The notes under the pieces: generated by a model | What the model was told of the DNA's origin: nothing | Databases searched by the model: none | Seen by the model: the letters and a program-made list of their open reading frames with translations, nothing else | DNA from: Piscicola geometra | Lineage: Eukaryota; Annelida; Clitellata; Hirudinida; Piscicolidae | Assembly (NCBI GenBank): GCA_943735955.1 | Contig: OX030957.1 | Coordinates: 3,423,301-3,487,300, forward strand | DNA: 64,000 nucleotides | Direction of reading: 5' to 3' | Translations under genes and position numbers: made by a program | Shown here: positions 11,101-22,137 of the stretch, piece by piece | Numbering within the stretch: the stretch's first letter is position 1 | Layout of the letters: each line of letters starts with the position of its first letter

Positions 11101-11358
11101 GCTTGCCACACAGCTGTCCCCGCTTGCCTCACAGCTGCCACCGCTTGCCTCACAGCTGCCACCTCATACGACATCCAGACATCCACCCTTCCTACCACCT
11201 GTACGCTAAATTCTAGTTCTCCAAGCATCGTTGAAAGTTCTAAAAAGGAAAGTGATGAAAGCAAAGGAAAAAGGAGATGTGCCGAGAAAGATAATAAAAA
11301 TGTTAAAAATAAACGTCTTACAAGATCAAAATCATCACTGTCAAAACGTGAAGGATAA
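6476..11358 (+). CDS. Paired-domain (Pax) transcription factor, homeodomain-less
   Basis: Six coding exons join with consistent phase: 6476-6635, 6861-7044, 7426-7480, 7665-7747, 8210-8294 and 8488-11358 (3438 nt, 1145 aa plus stop). The ATG at 6476 opens a 53-codon exon ending in a GT donor at 6636. Residues about 62-185 are a paired domain, a bipartite DNA-binding domain, so the product is a nuclear DNA-binding regulator. The remaining ~955 residues, all from the last exon, are Asn/Ser/Gln/Thr-rich with no homeodomain that I can find. The paired domain is divergent (QYGRRF where most Pax proteins have QLGGVF). Lophotrochozoans have a Pax-beta family of this general kind; that assignment is only a hypothesis. 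5' non-coding exons are not located. Confidence 0.9.
6861..8294 (+). CDS. Paired-box exons of the Pax gene
   Basis: Four exons carry the domain. 6861-7044 gives [15 protein letters not shown] and [16 protein letters not shown], the N-terminal PAI subdomain with its beta-hairpin and recognition helix. 7426-7480 gives [18 protein letters not shown], the linker and start of the RED subdomain. 7665-7747 gives MFAWEIRQ and 8210-8294 gives [18 protein letters not shown], the RED helices. Phases at the four junctions entering and leaving these exons are 1, 2, 0, 2 and 0 nt carried over, and each restores the family sequence across the splice. For exon two an alternative acceptor at 6877 (ttcag) exists, but only the one at 6860 keeps frame with the first exon. 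Confidence 0.92.
7060..7146. repeat. CATTCATC/CATTCATG repeat in Pax intron 2
   Basis: Degenerate ATTC, ATCC and ATGC tetranucleotides starting about 15 bp after the splice donor of the first paired-box exon. Confidence 0.7.
7750..7935. repeat. GATG/CATG tetranucleotide-rich Pax intron 4 start
   Basis: GGATGG, GCATGC and GATAGATGAA units fill the first ~185 bp of the intron after the MFAWEIR exon. They are complementary in type to the repeat in intron 2. Confidence 0.7.
8108..8200. repeat. ACT/TAC array forming the 3' end of Pax intron 4
   Basis: About 30 ACT units run up to atcaccaccaag, whose AG (8208-8209) is the acceptor of the exon at 8210. The branch point and pyrimidine-tract region is therefore largely a microsatellite. 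Confidence 0.85.
8295..8427. repeat. GGATGAATG repeat filling Pax intron 5
   Basis: The 193-bp intron 8295-8487 consists mostly of GATG, AATG and CATG units, then a short unique segment ending in ccgctttcccgccag. Confidence 0.75.
8488..11358 (+). CDS. Long terminal exon of the Pax gene (low-complexity tail)
   Basis: A single 2871-bp open exon begins after CCCGCCAG at 8487 in phase 0 and ends in TAA at 11356-11358. It encodes a Ser/Thr/Pro-rich start, then Asn runs, Thr/Leu-rich stretches, and a Gln/Pro segment around 10440-10620. Recognisable short motifs are VLDLSIK (residues 324-330) and PLNLS (356-360), both resembling CtBP corepressor-binding sites. FKTASFIL lies 29 residues before VLDLSIK and loosely resembles an EH1/octapeptide. 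A compact non-repetitive island, [18 protein letters not shown] and onward, sits at residues 906-938. Codon choice is GC-richer at both ends and in that island than in the Asn-rich middle. The C-terminus is basic ([22 protein letters not shown]). Confidence 0.88.
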   Translation, partial: NEHRQTTRSELDSSSMTSSEDHVMRLHSPSSVHLYNTPSNTPSYHSNQPPYNGQCEGSHLSNGSSRTHRLSPPLRSSSPAKKFDSSSLDQAQHVFNFFADSSALHHAKKFKTASFILDYSTHKQEASTTPPNHAVLDLSIKCKAHSNDDERPASGGGSLNALSSCLPLNLSNHCKMEKTAAGVGYNKNNNNHNNNNNNNDVTGNKSNNNSGEDGKEDDVIEGSGGVRGKGFSAAESTDVEDSKRLHSDGNKSEEGCLKHCGSSDATPRIENYNAYNPNSNTHINNHNSHTPTSNTLNNQAIANSSEAARILQKKQTTSSESFPANTVHAQKQANNSATAAIFCDEPSLTPNLETNPSSLAGKGVVHNVENLLFNNDLACNNQVLYNGDDNDSTSSNETSIVSANNADNMNNNTIHNRNTNCTTSTFTTTTTIKTYITKNNNNKKNKNNSSNNTVCEYPGSSESAFNGSCDNNNTRLSGSHATGNNHNNHNNNNNYNNKNNMNHKNDNNTLDEEKSNAGVGRVEYVRMDGNMEWPAAEMQSAQPSNLTSATTTLLTYSTTTAPLLISLTTTAPLLTFPLSTTKKFPTSLTTRTASKIFLTTTLPVQLHKSSNAQKTLLSATTSAHLQSSSGAQPSPQPLLSTKLLSLQQIASPQQLPFKQLELHQSQFQQQNPQQSNQPLLQHQRQPQLQTLPQQQPEQQEQQQPQSRQQEAALHSTQILLLNGKEYEIVPLGGQRWISKNEFELLTGLHDSSNNQSNASLSKTQPSLTFTAANQSSTSSAIQSESNRHSFSQPLSSCVPGSEVRCSREDVTSRGDDNDAKEEVSSTNEVVSINVKDVCGGDDDDTDDGDAGVQRGIVVGSRQKKPSTQAVPACHTAVPACLTAATACLTAATSYDIQTSTLPTTCTLNSSSPSIVESSKKESDESKGKRRCAEKDNKNVKNKRLTRSKSSLSKREG

Positions 11359-11990
11359 TAATTAATTATCAACTATACATTTTTTAATTCTATTAAAAAA
11401 TATTGTTACACCAAACCAAGGATTTTTGACCAACATATTAGTAACACAGTTTATAACTTTTTTGAACATTGTATTAGAAGAAGCCTGTGTTTGAATGTAT
11501 AAGTATTGAATCAGTTTGGAATTTGCAAACAGTCACTTCATGTTGTATTGGTCACTTTTGAATTTACAATTTCAAATAATGAAAATTTCAAATTACTAAT
11601 TTCTTTAAGTATTCTGGTTGTTTTTGTTTTTTGTTGTTTTGACTCTAAAGTTATTAGTCATTCACGACTGATTAAAAGATATTTTAATTATATTATATTT
11701 TGATCGCTAGATGGAATGTTGTATTTTGAGACCTTTGTGATTTGTCGTTCAAATAATACCTTCTCCGTTATTGATTTGTTGATTTTATTTTAATTTTAAA
11801 CTCGAATTTTTATTCATCGAACTTATTGCAGTCGATTTCCAAATAATCAGTATTAATTATATAATTTGTTGTCCGTCATTGGTGCATTTGTATCCTTTAC
11901 ATTTTATTAGTGAAATTATAATTATTGTGACAATTGTTTTGAATTATTGAAAAAAATGATTAATTGGAGAAGTAAAAAATGAGTATAAAT

Positions 11991-11996
11991 AATAAA
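11991..11996 (+). terminator. Candidate Pax polyadenylation signal
   Basis: AATAAA 633 bp downstream of the Pax stop. ATTAAA at about 11392 is a nearer, weaker alternative. Choice between them is uncertain. Confidence 0.35.
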
Positions 11997-12385
11997 AGAA
12001 CATATAGTGATATAAAGATTAAAAATAATTTAAAATATTAATAAAATGTTCAAAAATAAATAAATAAATTAATTTTTAATAAAATTCATTGAAAGTTTAA
12101 TCGCTAGAAAAAACAAAACTTCGTGAAATTTTTTTCATATTTATTTAACATTTTCAAAATTAATAATTCGCTAATTACTAAAAAAAACTAAAACATATTT
12201 ATTTTCGAAATACCACCGGTAAATATACAAACGGTTTATAAATATCAGCTCAGACTTCCTAAGGTAACGACAAAAAGTCTATTTTTCTTTTACTTTCTCG
12301 TGACTGGGTGGTTGTCGCCCTTTTGAAAATAAAATCAAATCACCTATCTCGAAAGCAATTCTTTCGCTCTTACTTTTCACAATTC

Positions 12386-12444
12386 AACCTACAGTAGTAG
12401 GCAGCCTACCTACCTACCTGGTAGGCTACCTACTACTGTAGGTT
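12386..12444. repeat. Long hairpin-forming inverted repeat
   Basis: Perfect 16-bp outer arms AACCTACAGTAGTAGG (12386-12401) and CCTACTACTGTAGGTT (12429-12444). After one C/A mismatch there are perfect 8-bp inner arms AGCCTACC and GGTAGGCT around a 9-nt loop of tacctacct. The 25-position stem would form a strong RNA hairpin or cruciform. Function unknown: it could be a small-RNA precursor, a fragment of a palindromic element, or neither. Confidence 0.8.
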
Positions 12445-13845
12445 ACCTACACTAAGCGTAAATTTGATTACGACTTAAATGTCCAAACCTGTCTGGCACC
12501 TCTCTTCAAGCTACCTGCAGAGGAAGTTATTTACTGCTACAAGTCCCTCCTACCAACGGTTTTCGAAAGAAATCAAGATTCTAAAAAATAAATCACAAGA
12601 CTATGAATATTTTATTTATTTTAGTGAACAAAATATTAAAAATAAAAAAATTATTCTTTTTATTTTAACTAAAAGAAATTTTCATTGATCATTGAATTAA
12701 TGTTACTGAAAAAAAATATGTAGAACCCAAATGGTTTACATGCTTTTAAAAATATCAACATTTATCCCATGGTTTTATCACTAACTTTACCTCAACAAAT
12801 GTTTCACAGAAACGTCAGAATTAAAAAAAATATTTTTGAAAAGCCCTTATTCTGTCAGAATCTTAAAATGTCATAACATCTGACCAAGAGCGTTTCAAAA
12901 AGAAAAATAATAATATTTCATTTACTGAGAGGTTCCTAAATGTTCTATATTGAAATCTCCAAAAAGATCTGAAAAGACAATGAGGATAAAGGATGGTTTG
13001 ATAAAAGCAAAAAGAAAATTCAAAATGATTGAAAATACGTTGTAAAAATAGAAAATCGTTTTTGGCGGAATTCTCGAAAGCAATTAACCTCAACAATGCA
13101 GAAAATGACCCTTTTAAAACAAAATAAAAATCTTTAAAAAAATAATTAAAATCGTAAAAGTATGTATTTAATAGAAAGTTGTAAAAAGTATGTAATGAAA
13201 AAAAAAATTAAATGGCATTTTGAAGAATAAAAAGTATAAATAAAGTTTCAGTAGCATCTCCAGTGCTTGTGAATTTATGGAAAAACATTAATTATTTTCG
13301 AATGCACGAATACATTAGTTGAAAGACAAATTAATGCATACGTCAAATAAGGAATATACCCGGTAGTGGAGCGGGAATAGACTTGTTTTTGCTCCCTGTT
13401 TTGTTTAATTATATAATTTTATAACTTACTTTCCCGCTTAAAATTAGTTTCTTTCGACATCTTTTATTCAAAACAGCCTCGGTGAAAGTTCCATTATGTT
13501 TTAAAAACCCGTGAATTTTTAATTTCTCTAATTTTACAACGGTTTTTCGTTTACAGAATTATAAAATTCTTTTTTTTTTGAGTTTGTATGACATGTACTT
13601 TACAGCCACCATTGCCTTTCTCAGTGTGTTTATGTTGTTTGTCGACTGATTTGTATATTTGTTCAGAAAAACTAATTTGTTTTTACTTCGTACAAAGCGG
13701 CATAGTTTTTGCGGGAAGTGAAGATATTACAATGAAAATGCTAAAACTAGGCTAGAAAACATTTACATCATAATATGGGTTATAACATGATATAACTTAT
13801 GTTATAATTACTATGTAAGTATTAATAAATATTATTATAATATTA

Positions 13846-15265
13846 AACATCCAATATCGCCTCAAGACTTTCGCCCCATTTCAGTCACTCCAATATTATC
13901 ACGCCTTCTCGAAAAAATCATAGTTTCTCAATATATATACCCTTGCTTCAATCACCCTTCAGTAATACCTATTCTTAAAGATCAATTCGCCTTTCGCCCA
14001 TCAGGTTCTCCCACTTCTGCCATAATTGCTATCACGTCTACGATCACTTCACTTCTTAAAACTAATAGTCATGTTCACCTTATTGCTCTTGACTTTACTA
14101 AAGCCTTTGACACTCTTGATCACCATACCCTCGCCTCCAATCTTTCACTTCTTCCTCTTGATGACAACATATATAACCGTCTCATTTCATTCCTTTCCAA
14201 CCGATCACATTCCACCATTTATTTAAATCAACTTTCTAGTATCCTTCCCATCGACTCTAGCGTGGTCCAAGGCTCAGTTCTTGGTCCATCTACCTTTATA
14301 ATCAACGCCTCTTCACTTCAACCCTATCACCCTTCTAATTATATTTTAAAATTCGCTGACGACACCTATCTCATTATTCCATCATCTAACACCCACACCA
14401 TCCAATCAGAGCTTGAATCCCTCTCTAAGTGGGCCAAGCTCAGTAATCTCTCACTCAACCTCAAAAAATCATTTGAACTCATAGTCCATAATAGTTATAA
14501 ACGCATCACACCACCAACTTTACATCCTTCCATTCAACGCACTAACAAACTCACTATCTTAGGTATCACATTCACTGACACCCTTAACATTTCACCACAC
14601 ATAGATCACATTATCAATAAATGCTTTCAAACTTTTCATGCCATCAAAACAATCCGTTCCCATGGACTCTATGGTGCCAAACTCTTTGACATCACTGAGT
14701 CCCTCATCATCTCTCACCTTAAGTATGCAGCTCCTTCTTGGTCTGGTTTTGCTAATCAGCCTCACATTAAGCAACTCCAGTCCCTAATTAATAAACTCAT
14801 AAGACTTAACTACCTTCCCTCTCTCTACCCATCTATCACTTCTATGTTTACCACTTAAAGACACCAAACTATTCTTTAAAATATCTACTAACTCTGACCA
14901 CGTTCTTCACCATTTCTTACCACCCCTTAAAAAATCTACTCATAACTTAAGACCCCGTAAACACAATTTTGATACCCCTATATATACTACGCTTGAAAGT
15001 AAAACATTCCTCCCTCGTCTTCTTAAATCTCACATTCTATAATTTACATTTATATTTATATTATCATCTCTGATTCTTATTACTTATTTATCTACTTAAT
15101 TATTACCTATTCACCATATCCTTTGTCTTGTAGTATTTTTTTTCTCAAACCATTATCATTAGCATCAGTATCCTATAGTTATCTACTATTACCTAGTATC
15201 TTATGCAACATGTAACATGGCCTGCGTCTGTCAAACCGTGATCAATAAAGACTATTAAAAAAAAA
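13846..15265 (+). mobile_element. 5'-truncated CR1/jockey-group LINE with frameshift
   Basis: An open frame from about 13848 to the stop at 14856-14858 encodes most of a non-LTR reverse transcriptase: DFRPISVTPILSRLLEKII, DFTKAFDTLDHH, VVQGSVLGP and the catalytic FADD in ILKFADDTYLI, followed by the thumb region. Near 14848 the frame shifts; another frame then gives the usual C-terminal tail (FFKISTNSDHVLHHFLPP, THNLRPRKHNFDTP) to about 15042. The endonuclease part is absent. The 3' end has AATAAA at 15243 and an A run at 15256-15270. No clear target duplication was found. A dead copy. Confidence 0.85.
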
Positions 15266-15270
15266 AAAAA

Positions 15271-17719
15271 ATTAGGCAATAATATAAGCTTTAATTTTGT
15301 GTATTGTTGCGATCTCAAAAAAATGATTGAGAGAATGAAAGTTTTGGTCTCAAACTTTATTGAAACCAAGAATCTGGATAAATTATTAAACGATTGAACA
15401 TTTAATTTAATTATATTCATTTAAAATAACATTAAAATTCATAGATGACAATATTCTGATTTAAGTACTCGTGAACACGATTTATGCAGGCCATGAGCGC
15501 TTTGGTTTACTCGACTTGATTGAAAATCTTAACTAAATTTTAATTCAGTATTTTAGGCGTGATTGAAGTTGAACAAAAATGTATTTCTATCGAGATTTTA
15601 AAATGTAATTTCAATCAACATCGATCAGAAATCCCTTTAGTTTTTGTTCTTCCTAACAGAAAATCTCTTCACAATTTCAGCGTCCTTTTCTAACTTTTAG
15701 CTTAAAATGGAAATAATACTCTCTCGCTTGCTCCAAGACAAAGCAACTGAATGATTGAGTGGTAGTAATATATTGAAAAGTTACATGAAATAAGTAGATA
15801 ACAATATTTTGTTCGTCTTTGAAATGCAACTCCACAAAAGGCAAGCCACCACCACAACAAAAGCTATTCTTAACTCATTTTTTTTGCATTACCACTTCAA
15901 AGCTGCTCATTTTATTTCTACCACCGTAATAAAGCTATAATTTTAAAAGCTTCCACGACATATTCGAACAATAATTTTGCTCAGTAAAATCATGGACCTG
16001 AATATTTGAAAAAATACTCTTGTTAAATTACAATAGTGTTTTTAGATTTTCAATTTGAGAATATTTTTACAAATAGTTAAACATTTACTCGATTATAATT
16101 TGTTTTATAAAATATTTTTACAATTTCTTAAATTCCACAAGTTTAGATTTTATTTTAAAAGTTAAATTAAAATTGATCACTACAGGGTCTGTGTTAAATG
16201 GACCAATTTATTTGGCGCTTCACTTCAAACGCTGTTTTCCCCAAGCCATTAGAGTGAGACTAAGATGCTGGAAAGCTCGATCGTTATATAAAAGACGTAT
16301 GAAGCAATGAAATACGGACATTAAGAAGTAAAAGAATCTAAAAAACAACATTTTTAAACATATATTTTGGTCATTTGGAAACTTCGAATGCCTTTGGGAA
16401 TTTTGAGCTTCTGATTCTGAACTGTTTTTATAATTATTTTGTATTTTACGGTCTTGAAGTTAGACAAAAGAGTAATGAAAACTTCTTGAATTGATTTAAT
16501 TCCTTTTTCTCATTAAAAAACGAGGGTTATTTTTATCTTTGTTCTTCAATTCCTATGAGAACAATTAGTTCATCTGAATTGTAATTTACTTTTCCAACTA
16601 ATCACTAAACATTTCCCAAGTTTTTCAATCATTTAAAAAGATTTTTTGCTGCAAATTTTTTCTTAAAGTAAATTGAAAAACTATAGACTTTTAATATCTT
16701 TTTAAATAGCAAATCTTTTTGGTTCTTAACTTTAGGAAACAAATATTTTCTTTCTATTTATACGATTTCTAAAATGATAAAAACAATGTAGGTGAGGTTA
16801 AGGTGGTAAATGCAAAACATTTTTATAAATTGATAAATAAACAAACTTAAAATTCAAATTCAAAAATAGAAAGTGCTCACAAGAAAATAAACAAGCAAAA
16901 TGTGGTTCATGCATATAAAACGTAACTTCAATGAAAGAGTTTTTGATAAATTAATTGAATTGTTTGTGAAAATGTCGAACAGTTCAGTGGAGCTTTCTCC
17001 AAGTAAAATAGTATATGCCATATATAAAAAATATATATATCAGGAAGGCATCGGGCACCCGGGTCCTGAGACTTGACCCGTTGCGTCTTTAATATATATT
17101 GCACGTCTAATCGCCTTCACCACTGACCACTAAATCTTGACAGCCTTGCAGAAATCGCCATAAATATAAATTTTATAGGAGCTAACACATTAATTTGTTT
17201 TAAAAAAGATAAAACAGTAATAAAAATGTTTAATGAGTTTTTTTGATTCTCTCATTTTATTTTTAGAGTTTCCTAAATGAATGAATTCTAAGAATAGTAA
17301 TTGAAAAAACTATTCCAAAACTTTAATAAAATATTGATAGAAAAATCGAAATTTTAGCTTTTTATAATAAGGGTGCACAATTATTTTCCCTATTAAATAT
17401 TTGATTTATTTCGTGAAAAGAATAAATAAACAGAACACGAAATATAAATAAAAGTTAGCAAGCATATCCAATACTAAAATTTTTTTACTATGAATATATT
17501 CATGTACATATATAAAAATTAAAAAATCAATTTATTCATTTTCGTTTCTTCATAATACTCCACCGATCATTCTTTTCTTGTTGTAATGTGCAATAATGAT
17601 TTCTTCAATCATGCACTAAAAGCTTTCAAAAAACATTATCGTTCATTTATTAAAAAAAACATTTTTTATATATAAAAGATGTTATGTTAAGCCAAAACTA
17701 TTATTTTGAAAATGAAGAA
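15271..17719. other. AT-rich intergenic sequence
   Basis: No gene seen. A small GC-rich patch at 17040-17090 (catcgggcacccgggtcctg) stands out but matches nothing I recognise. Confidence 0.55.
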
Positions 17720-18115
17720 CATTGGCTTCAAAGTTTGACAGTGAGTTGAAGTTCTCCAAATACAATTTGTGCAAACCCAACACAGCTCGAAGTTATTTAT
17801 CCATAGCTATCATCACCAATCAAACGCATTCAGATGGTTGTGATCATTATTAAGTGGCAGGTGTCAGATGTAATGATCAATGGTTTTCCTCCCCACGGTA
17901 ACGTTTCACTAAATTATAAAACCCGTGAATGTGCTACCGCAAACTTTCAAATCTATAACAATTGGGGGCAAGATCAGCCAGACAATTGGGGACTAAACGG
18001 AGAATCTTACATAGTCTAAAGAAGTGACTTCAAATGGAACGATCTCCTTTGTGCCACTCCATCCTTTTTCATATGCCAAGCTATTTCATTATTACTCCCA
18101 CTAAGTCTACTTTGA
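17720..18115 (+). pseudogene. Decayed C-type lectin gene, copy 1 (end of exon 2 plus exon 3)
   Basis: The exon at 17834, after CATTCAG, is the second half of a C-type lectin domain. Phase 1 gives GCDHY then a stop, then VAGVRCNDQWF. After a frame change it gives ECATANFQIYNNWGQDQPDN, ESYIV then TAA, and RSDFKWNDLLCATPSFFICQ. The WGQDQPDNW, WNDLLC and FFICQ parts match the carbohydrate-recognition loop and terminal cysteine region of the family. At least two in-frame stops and one frameshift show that it is dead. The sequence just upstream (17735-17830) matches the exon 2 end and following intron of the copy at 22138. The signal-peptide exon is not visible. Confidence 0.8.
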
Positions 18116-18137
18116 ACATCCAAGTTCTTTCAATTAA

Positions 18138-18330
18138 ATTGTAATTAAATTATTTTCAAATTTCTGTTTTATAATCGAATTATTAGTCAATAAAAGGTCA
18201 AATCATTTTGGAAATTGTATCTTCTGAAGGAAGTATTCTAAATTGATGCAATAAAATCTTAAGGCAGACTGTTTTGTTCAAATGAATGATATCGAAAAGG
18301 AATTTGGATTTACGAAGATTAAAATTTAAA
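18138..18330. repeat. Duplicated 3' flank of the lectin genes, copy 1
   Basis: Clearly similar to 22728-22925: shared TTTTATAATCGAATTATTAG, TCATTTTGGAAATTGTA, GGCAGACTGTTTTGTTCAAA and ATATCGAAAAG. This shows that the two lectin pseudogenes belong to a segmental duplication reaching beyond the gene. Confidence 0.8.
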
Positions 18331-18825
18331 TCTTCTTTTAACGACGATCAAAATTCTTAATCATGAAACAGCTCTAGTAAATACATGATAACAGTAATGT
18401 GCTGTCACTTGAAGGAGAAAGGAGTGGAGTAATGAGTGCTGTAAATTGTTGGTGCGTTCAGTAATTGTAGCGAGCGCTCGCTGGTAAATGGCAGTGAGTT
18501 TGAAACGAGGGTGATTAATGGCGCGAAGATGCGAGGAACAGAAAGCCTGAAGGGATTTCGTGATTAAATCACAGAAATTCGACAAAAATTAAGCTTTTTT
18601 TTATCGTATACAACTTAATTTTAAAATATTTTCTTCTTTAGTTTTCTTATTGTGTTTGAGTGTTTTGAGATCTAAAACACCGATCAGATTATTTAAAAGC
18701 TTTCTGGCTTTTCGAATATTATTTTTATTCTTTACATAATTTAAATGGCTGCGGCAAAAAATATGCGCATAATTACTAGTTACACTCATACTTAAAGTAT
18801 TGTAACTTCTTAAAGAATTATTCAA

Positions 18826-18890
18826 AATTCATGCAATAAAATCTGGGTAGACTGTATTGTTTCATTGAATTATATCGAAAAGTACTTACT
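18826..18890. repeat. Partial third copy of the lectin 3' flank
   Basis: ATTCATGCAATAAAATCTGG, GTAGACTGTATTGTTTCA and ATTATATCGAAAAGTACTT repeat the end of the flank found at 18230-18300 and 22835-22900. Its presence without a lectin exon nearby suggests a third, mostly lost, gene copy. Confidence 0.65.
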
Positions 18891-19626
18891 CAGCATTAAA
18901 GGAAAAAATAAAATGTAAAAAATATTTTAAAAATTCCCTCAGTTTACCTTCAATTAAAGTTTTCAAACACCAAAAAGAATTGATTTAAGAGTATAAAAAA
19001 TCAAGTGTCAAGATGATTTAAATAAGAAGATGATGTAATAGAATAGTGAATAAAAAAGACATTTTGATGTTGTTGTTTTAATTCTGATTAATGAACTTCC
19101 TATTGTATCAAAATATATTTTATTGTTTCAATAAAAATCTATTTAGCGTTAAAATCTGTTCAATTTAGTTTCACCCTCCTAACTCTAAAACGTCGCTGCC
19201 AATTAAACCTCCTCAATTCCCATCGAGAATTTTTTCAATCACGCTCCATGCTTTTCCTTCCAGTCTCAAAAGTTCGATTAATATTCTTCTTCATTAAAAA
19301 TTTTACAATATTTCTACAAATAAATAATTTCGCAACTTGAATGAAATAAACTTTTTAGAAGCACTTAGCTTGAAGTTTTCTTTCTTTAGTTTTTCAAAGT
19401 CTGAGTTGGAAAAGAATAAATAGGAAGAAGTTGCACAAGTCGGGACGATTTTTCAACGTAGCCTCATAGCTCAATTGCATATGAAATAATTTAAATTGAT
19501 TCAGCCATTATATTGATACCTTGTCTAGTTATGTGAACTCAGAAATGAGACTAGATAAAAAAAGAAATACACGTTTTTTCTATCTAACATGAGCACCAAA
19601 AAACTCCATGTTGAGCAACTGGGTAC

Positions 19627-19680
19627 TCAATCAATCAATCAATCAATCAAATAGATTTCTATAGCGCTCTTTCTTCAAAT
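19627..19680 (-). mobile_element. L2/CR1-type LINE 3'-tail fragment
   Basis: A run of ATCA tetramers followed by AATAGATTTCTATAGCGCTC, the arrangement also seen at the 3' ends of the elements at 23051, 55499 and 58887 (all minus orientation). Only the terminal tail remains. Confidence 0.6.
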
Positions 19681-21524
19681 TCAAGATGGAATGCTCTGTT
19701 CTCTAAGATGAATTTATATTGTATTTAATAAAAAATGTAATTTAAAAGTTGTATTTATCGTCAAAATTATTTAGTTATCTAAAGAAATACACAAGTTTTT
19801 ATTTTTATGTGGATTGTCATTTAATCAAATTGACTAAATTAAATTAAGCTTTTAGGTTATTTTTGCAAATTTAACTTTTTTTTGCTCTAGGCTTTCTAGT
19901 TTTCATTTCGACCTTTACTGGTTCAACTTCTTCAAAATTTTATTCACTTTTTATAGTTATTATTAGTATTTATTATTAGTGGTCCGTATTAGGAAACTAT
20001 GACCGTGCACATAATCATGGTCATAACAGGCCAATCACACAATTTTTAATTTTACAACTTGCACACAATAAAACGGTATTGCATCATCTAATTACTAATA
20101 AAAAATTAAAATTATTTACTTTCAAAGTTGAGAAAAAAAAGCAAAATGTTATCTCCTAATATTTTAACAATTATTCTAGAAACCAGTTTTTCAAGTATTC
20201 TAATTGAATGAGAAAACTTTCCGAAACGAAACTACCATAAAAATGTGCATCTAAGATGGATGCATAGCTATGAAATAGAAAAAAAATAATTTTCAAAGCA
20301 CATAACTGTAAATAAGCCCGTTGAACAAAATTTAAATTAATATTTGAAAGAAACAACTTTAAAAGTTTGTAAATAAATATATTAAAACTAAATTAAACAA
20401 ATTCTCATCTTATATTTGTTATCAATTATTGATAATGCTTTCGAGTCAATTTTCATGTACATTTAAAATCGTTCAAACTAATGGAAAATTGTTTCAATTA
20501 AAAAAAAAGATTTTAAAATGTATTTGATGATCATTAAAATTGGAAATAGAAGTTTGGTATGTGCATACGTTTTCAAATGATCTCATTAGGCCACGAAAGG
20601 AATTTATAAAACACTTGAGTAGCCGGCTTGCGAATACAAAAATACTACTTAAAAAATATATGTCTAAACATTATATTTTAATAAATAAAAATCTTAAGAT
20701 TGAAAAAGATTTGAAATAGTTTTTGATGAGCCAGCTAATAATTTCGTAAGGTTCTTCAATCCAGGAAAATCCGAAAAAAAAGATGAGAGATAAAAAGAGG
20801 ACTGCACACAAATCGCAGCAGAAACTAAGCGACAGACTATGCAAATGGTCGGATGAATGCATGGCTAGAGGGCTAGATGATGGTTAGGATAAAGAGCGGG
20901 TGTTGTGGAGGGCAAGGGCAGACGTGAAAGGCGCTGTGAGGCGATAAATCTCGATGTTACGTGGCGGCCTTTATTGCAGAGGCATGCCTCACCTTCTCGC
21001 TTATCTCAACTGCCATTCTCCTTTCGTCTTCTCTTCTTCAATTTTTTGCTATTTATATAAACATTTTTATATTTTGTCTATTTTACGACTCTTCGGTGTC
21101 TTTGTTCCATTTTTTTGTCAAATATATTGTATAAAATATTTTTAAGGTGATTTTTTAAGCTCAATATAAAATATGGTTAAAAAAACATGCAAATTTCAGT
21201 GAAAAATGTCAGAATTTAGGTTTAAAATACTCGCAAATAAATATTACCATAAGGAACCTTGGCTGAGGTGATTTATTAAAGAGTGGCTCAGATAAGCATA
21301 AATTTACACTTCCCAGTTTAAAGATTTATTCTTAAATTAACAATATTCAATAATGTTTATCTAGCGATATTTGTTTAATCACAAAACAAAATATTCGATT
21401 ATTGCACTTTAACAAAACGGGAATTTTTTTTATGGAAAATAACTCTTCGATTTCAAATATTTTTCTTTAATTTTCACTAGCTTAAAATTTAAGTTTTCTC
21501 TCAAATTGTTACAATTTTATACAT

Positions 21525-21715
21525 TTTTTTTTAATAATAAAAAATAATAATTATAACTCTTATAATTTTGTATAAAATAAAAAATAATAATTATAATTTT
21601 TATAATTTTGTATAAAGTAAAAAATTATTATTATAATTCTTTATAATTTTGTATAAATTAAAAAATAATAATTTATAAAAATAATAATATGAAATTTAAT
21701 AATTTAAAAAATTAT
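21525..21715. repeat. AT-only tandem repeat, ~60-bp unit
   Basis: Three imperfect units containing AAAAATAATAATTATAA, then TTATAATTTTGTATAAA. Partly self-complementary. Confidence 0.7.
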
Positions 21716-22137
21716 TATAATAATAACACAATTATATTTAGTAGTAACAATAATAATAATCACCCTAAATCGTCATCATCCTTTTAACGTATTATTACCA
21801 TGTTACCAAAAATCGATGTGTGGTGCCACGTTTCTTTGGCATGAACAAAATCGCAAAATGCTAAAAATCAGAATCTTATAAAGATTTGTGAGCAGCATGC
21901 CGACTCCAAAATAATTATTCAATATAAAAATTAGTGGAAATATTTTCTATATAAACTGATTGGCTGTCTTGGTTGAAAAAGAACTTCTCTACTTTCCAGC
22001 TCCAGGTATTTACTAAGTTAAATAAAGTGTAGCTTTGTCGTGAAATACAATCATCTTTTAGCGAAATACAATTACCTTTTACTTTCGACAGTTAGCAGCA
22101 TTGATAAATAACTTGACTCTCAACATTCCACCGCAGA

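Larger units (their letters stand above)
11359..13845. other. AT-rich Pax 3' region and intergenic DNA
   Basis: No coding exon recognised. It holds the presumed Pax 3' UTR, the hairpin at 12386-12444, and otherwise featureless A/T-rich sequence with short chance frames. Confidence 0.6.
18891..22137. other. AT-rich spacer between lectin pseudogenes
   Basis: No gene seen. It includes a LINE-tail fragment at 19627-19680 and an AT-rich tandem repeat at 21525-21715. Confidence 0.55.

Noticed and set aside
8791..11372. Long antisense frames across the Pax terminal exon (up to 245 codons)
   Set aside because: Shadows of the repetitive plus-strand codons; Val/Leu/Ser runs mirror the Asn/Gln runs.
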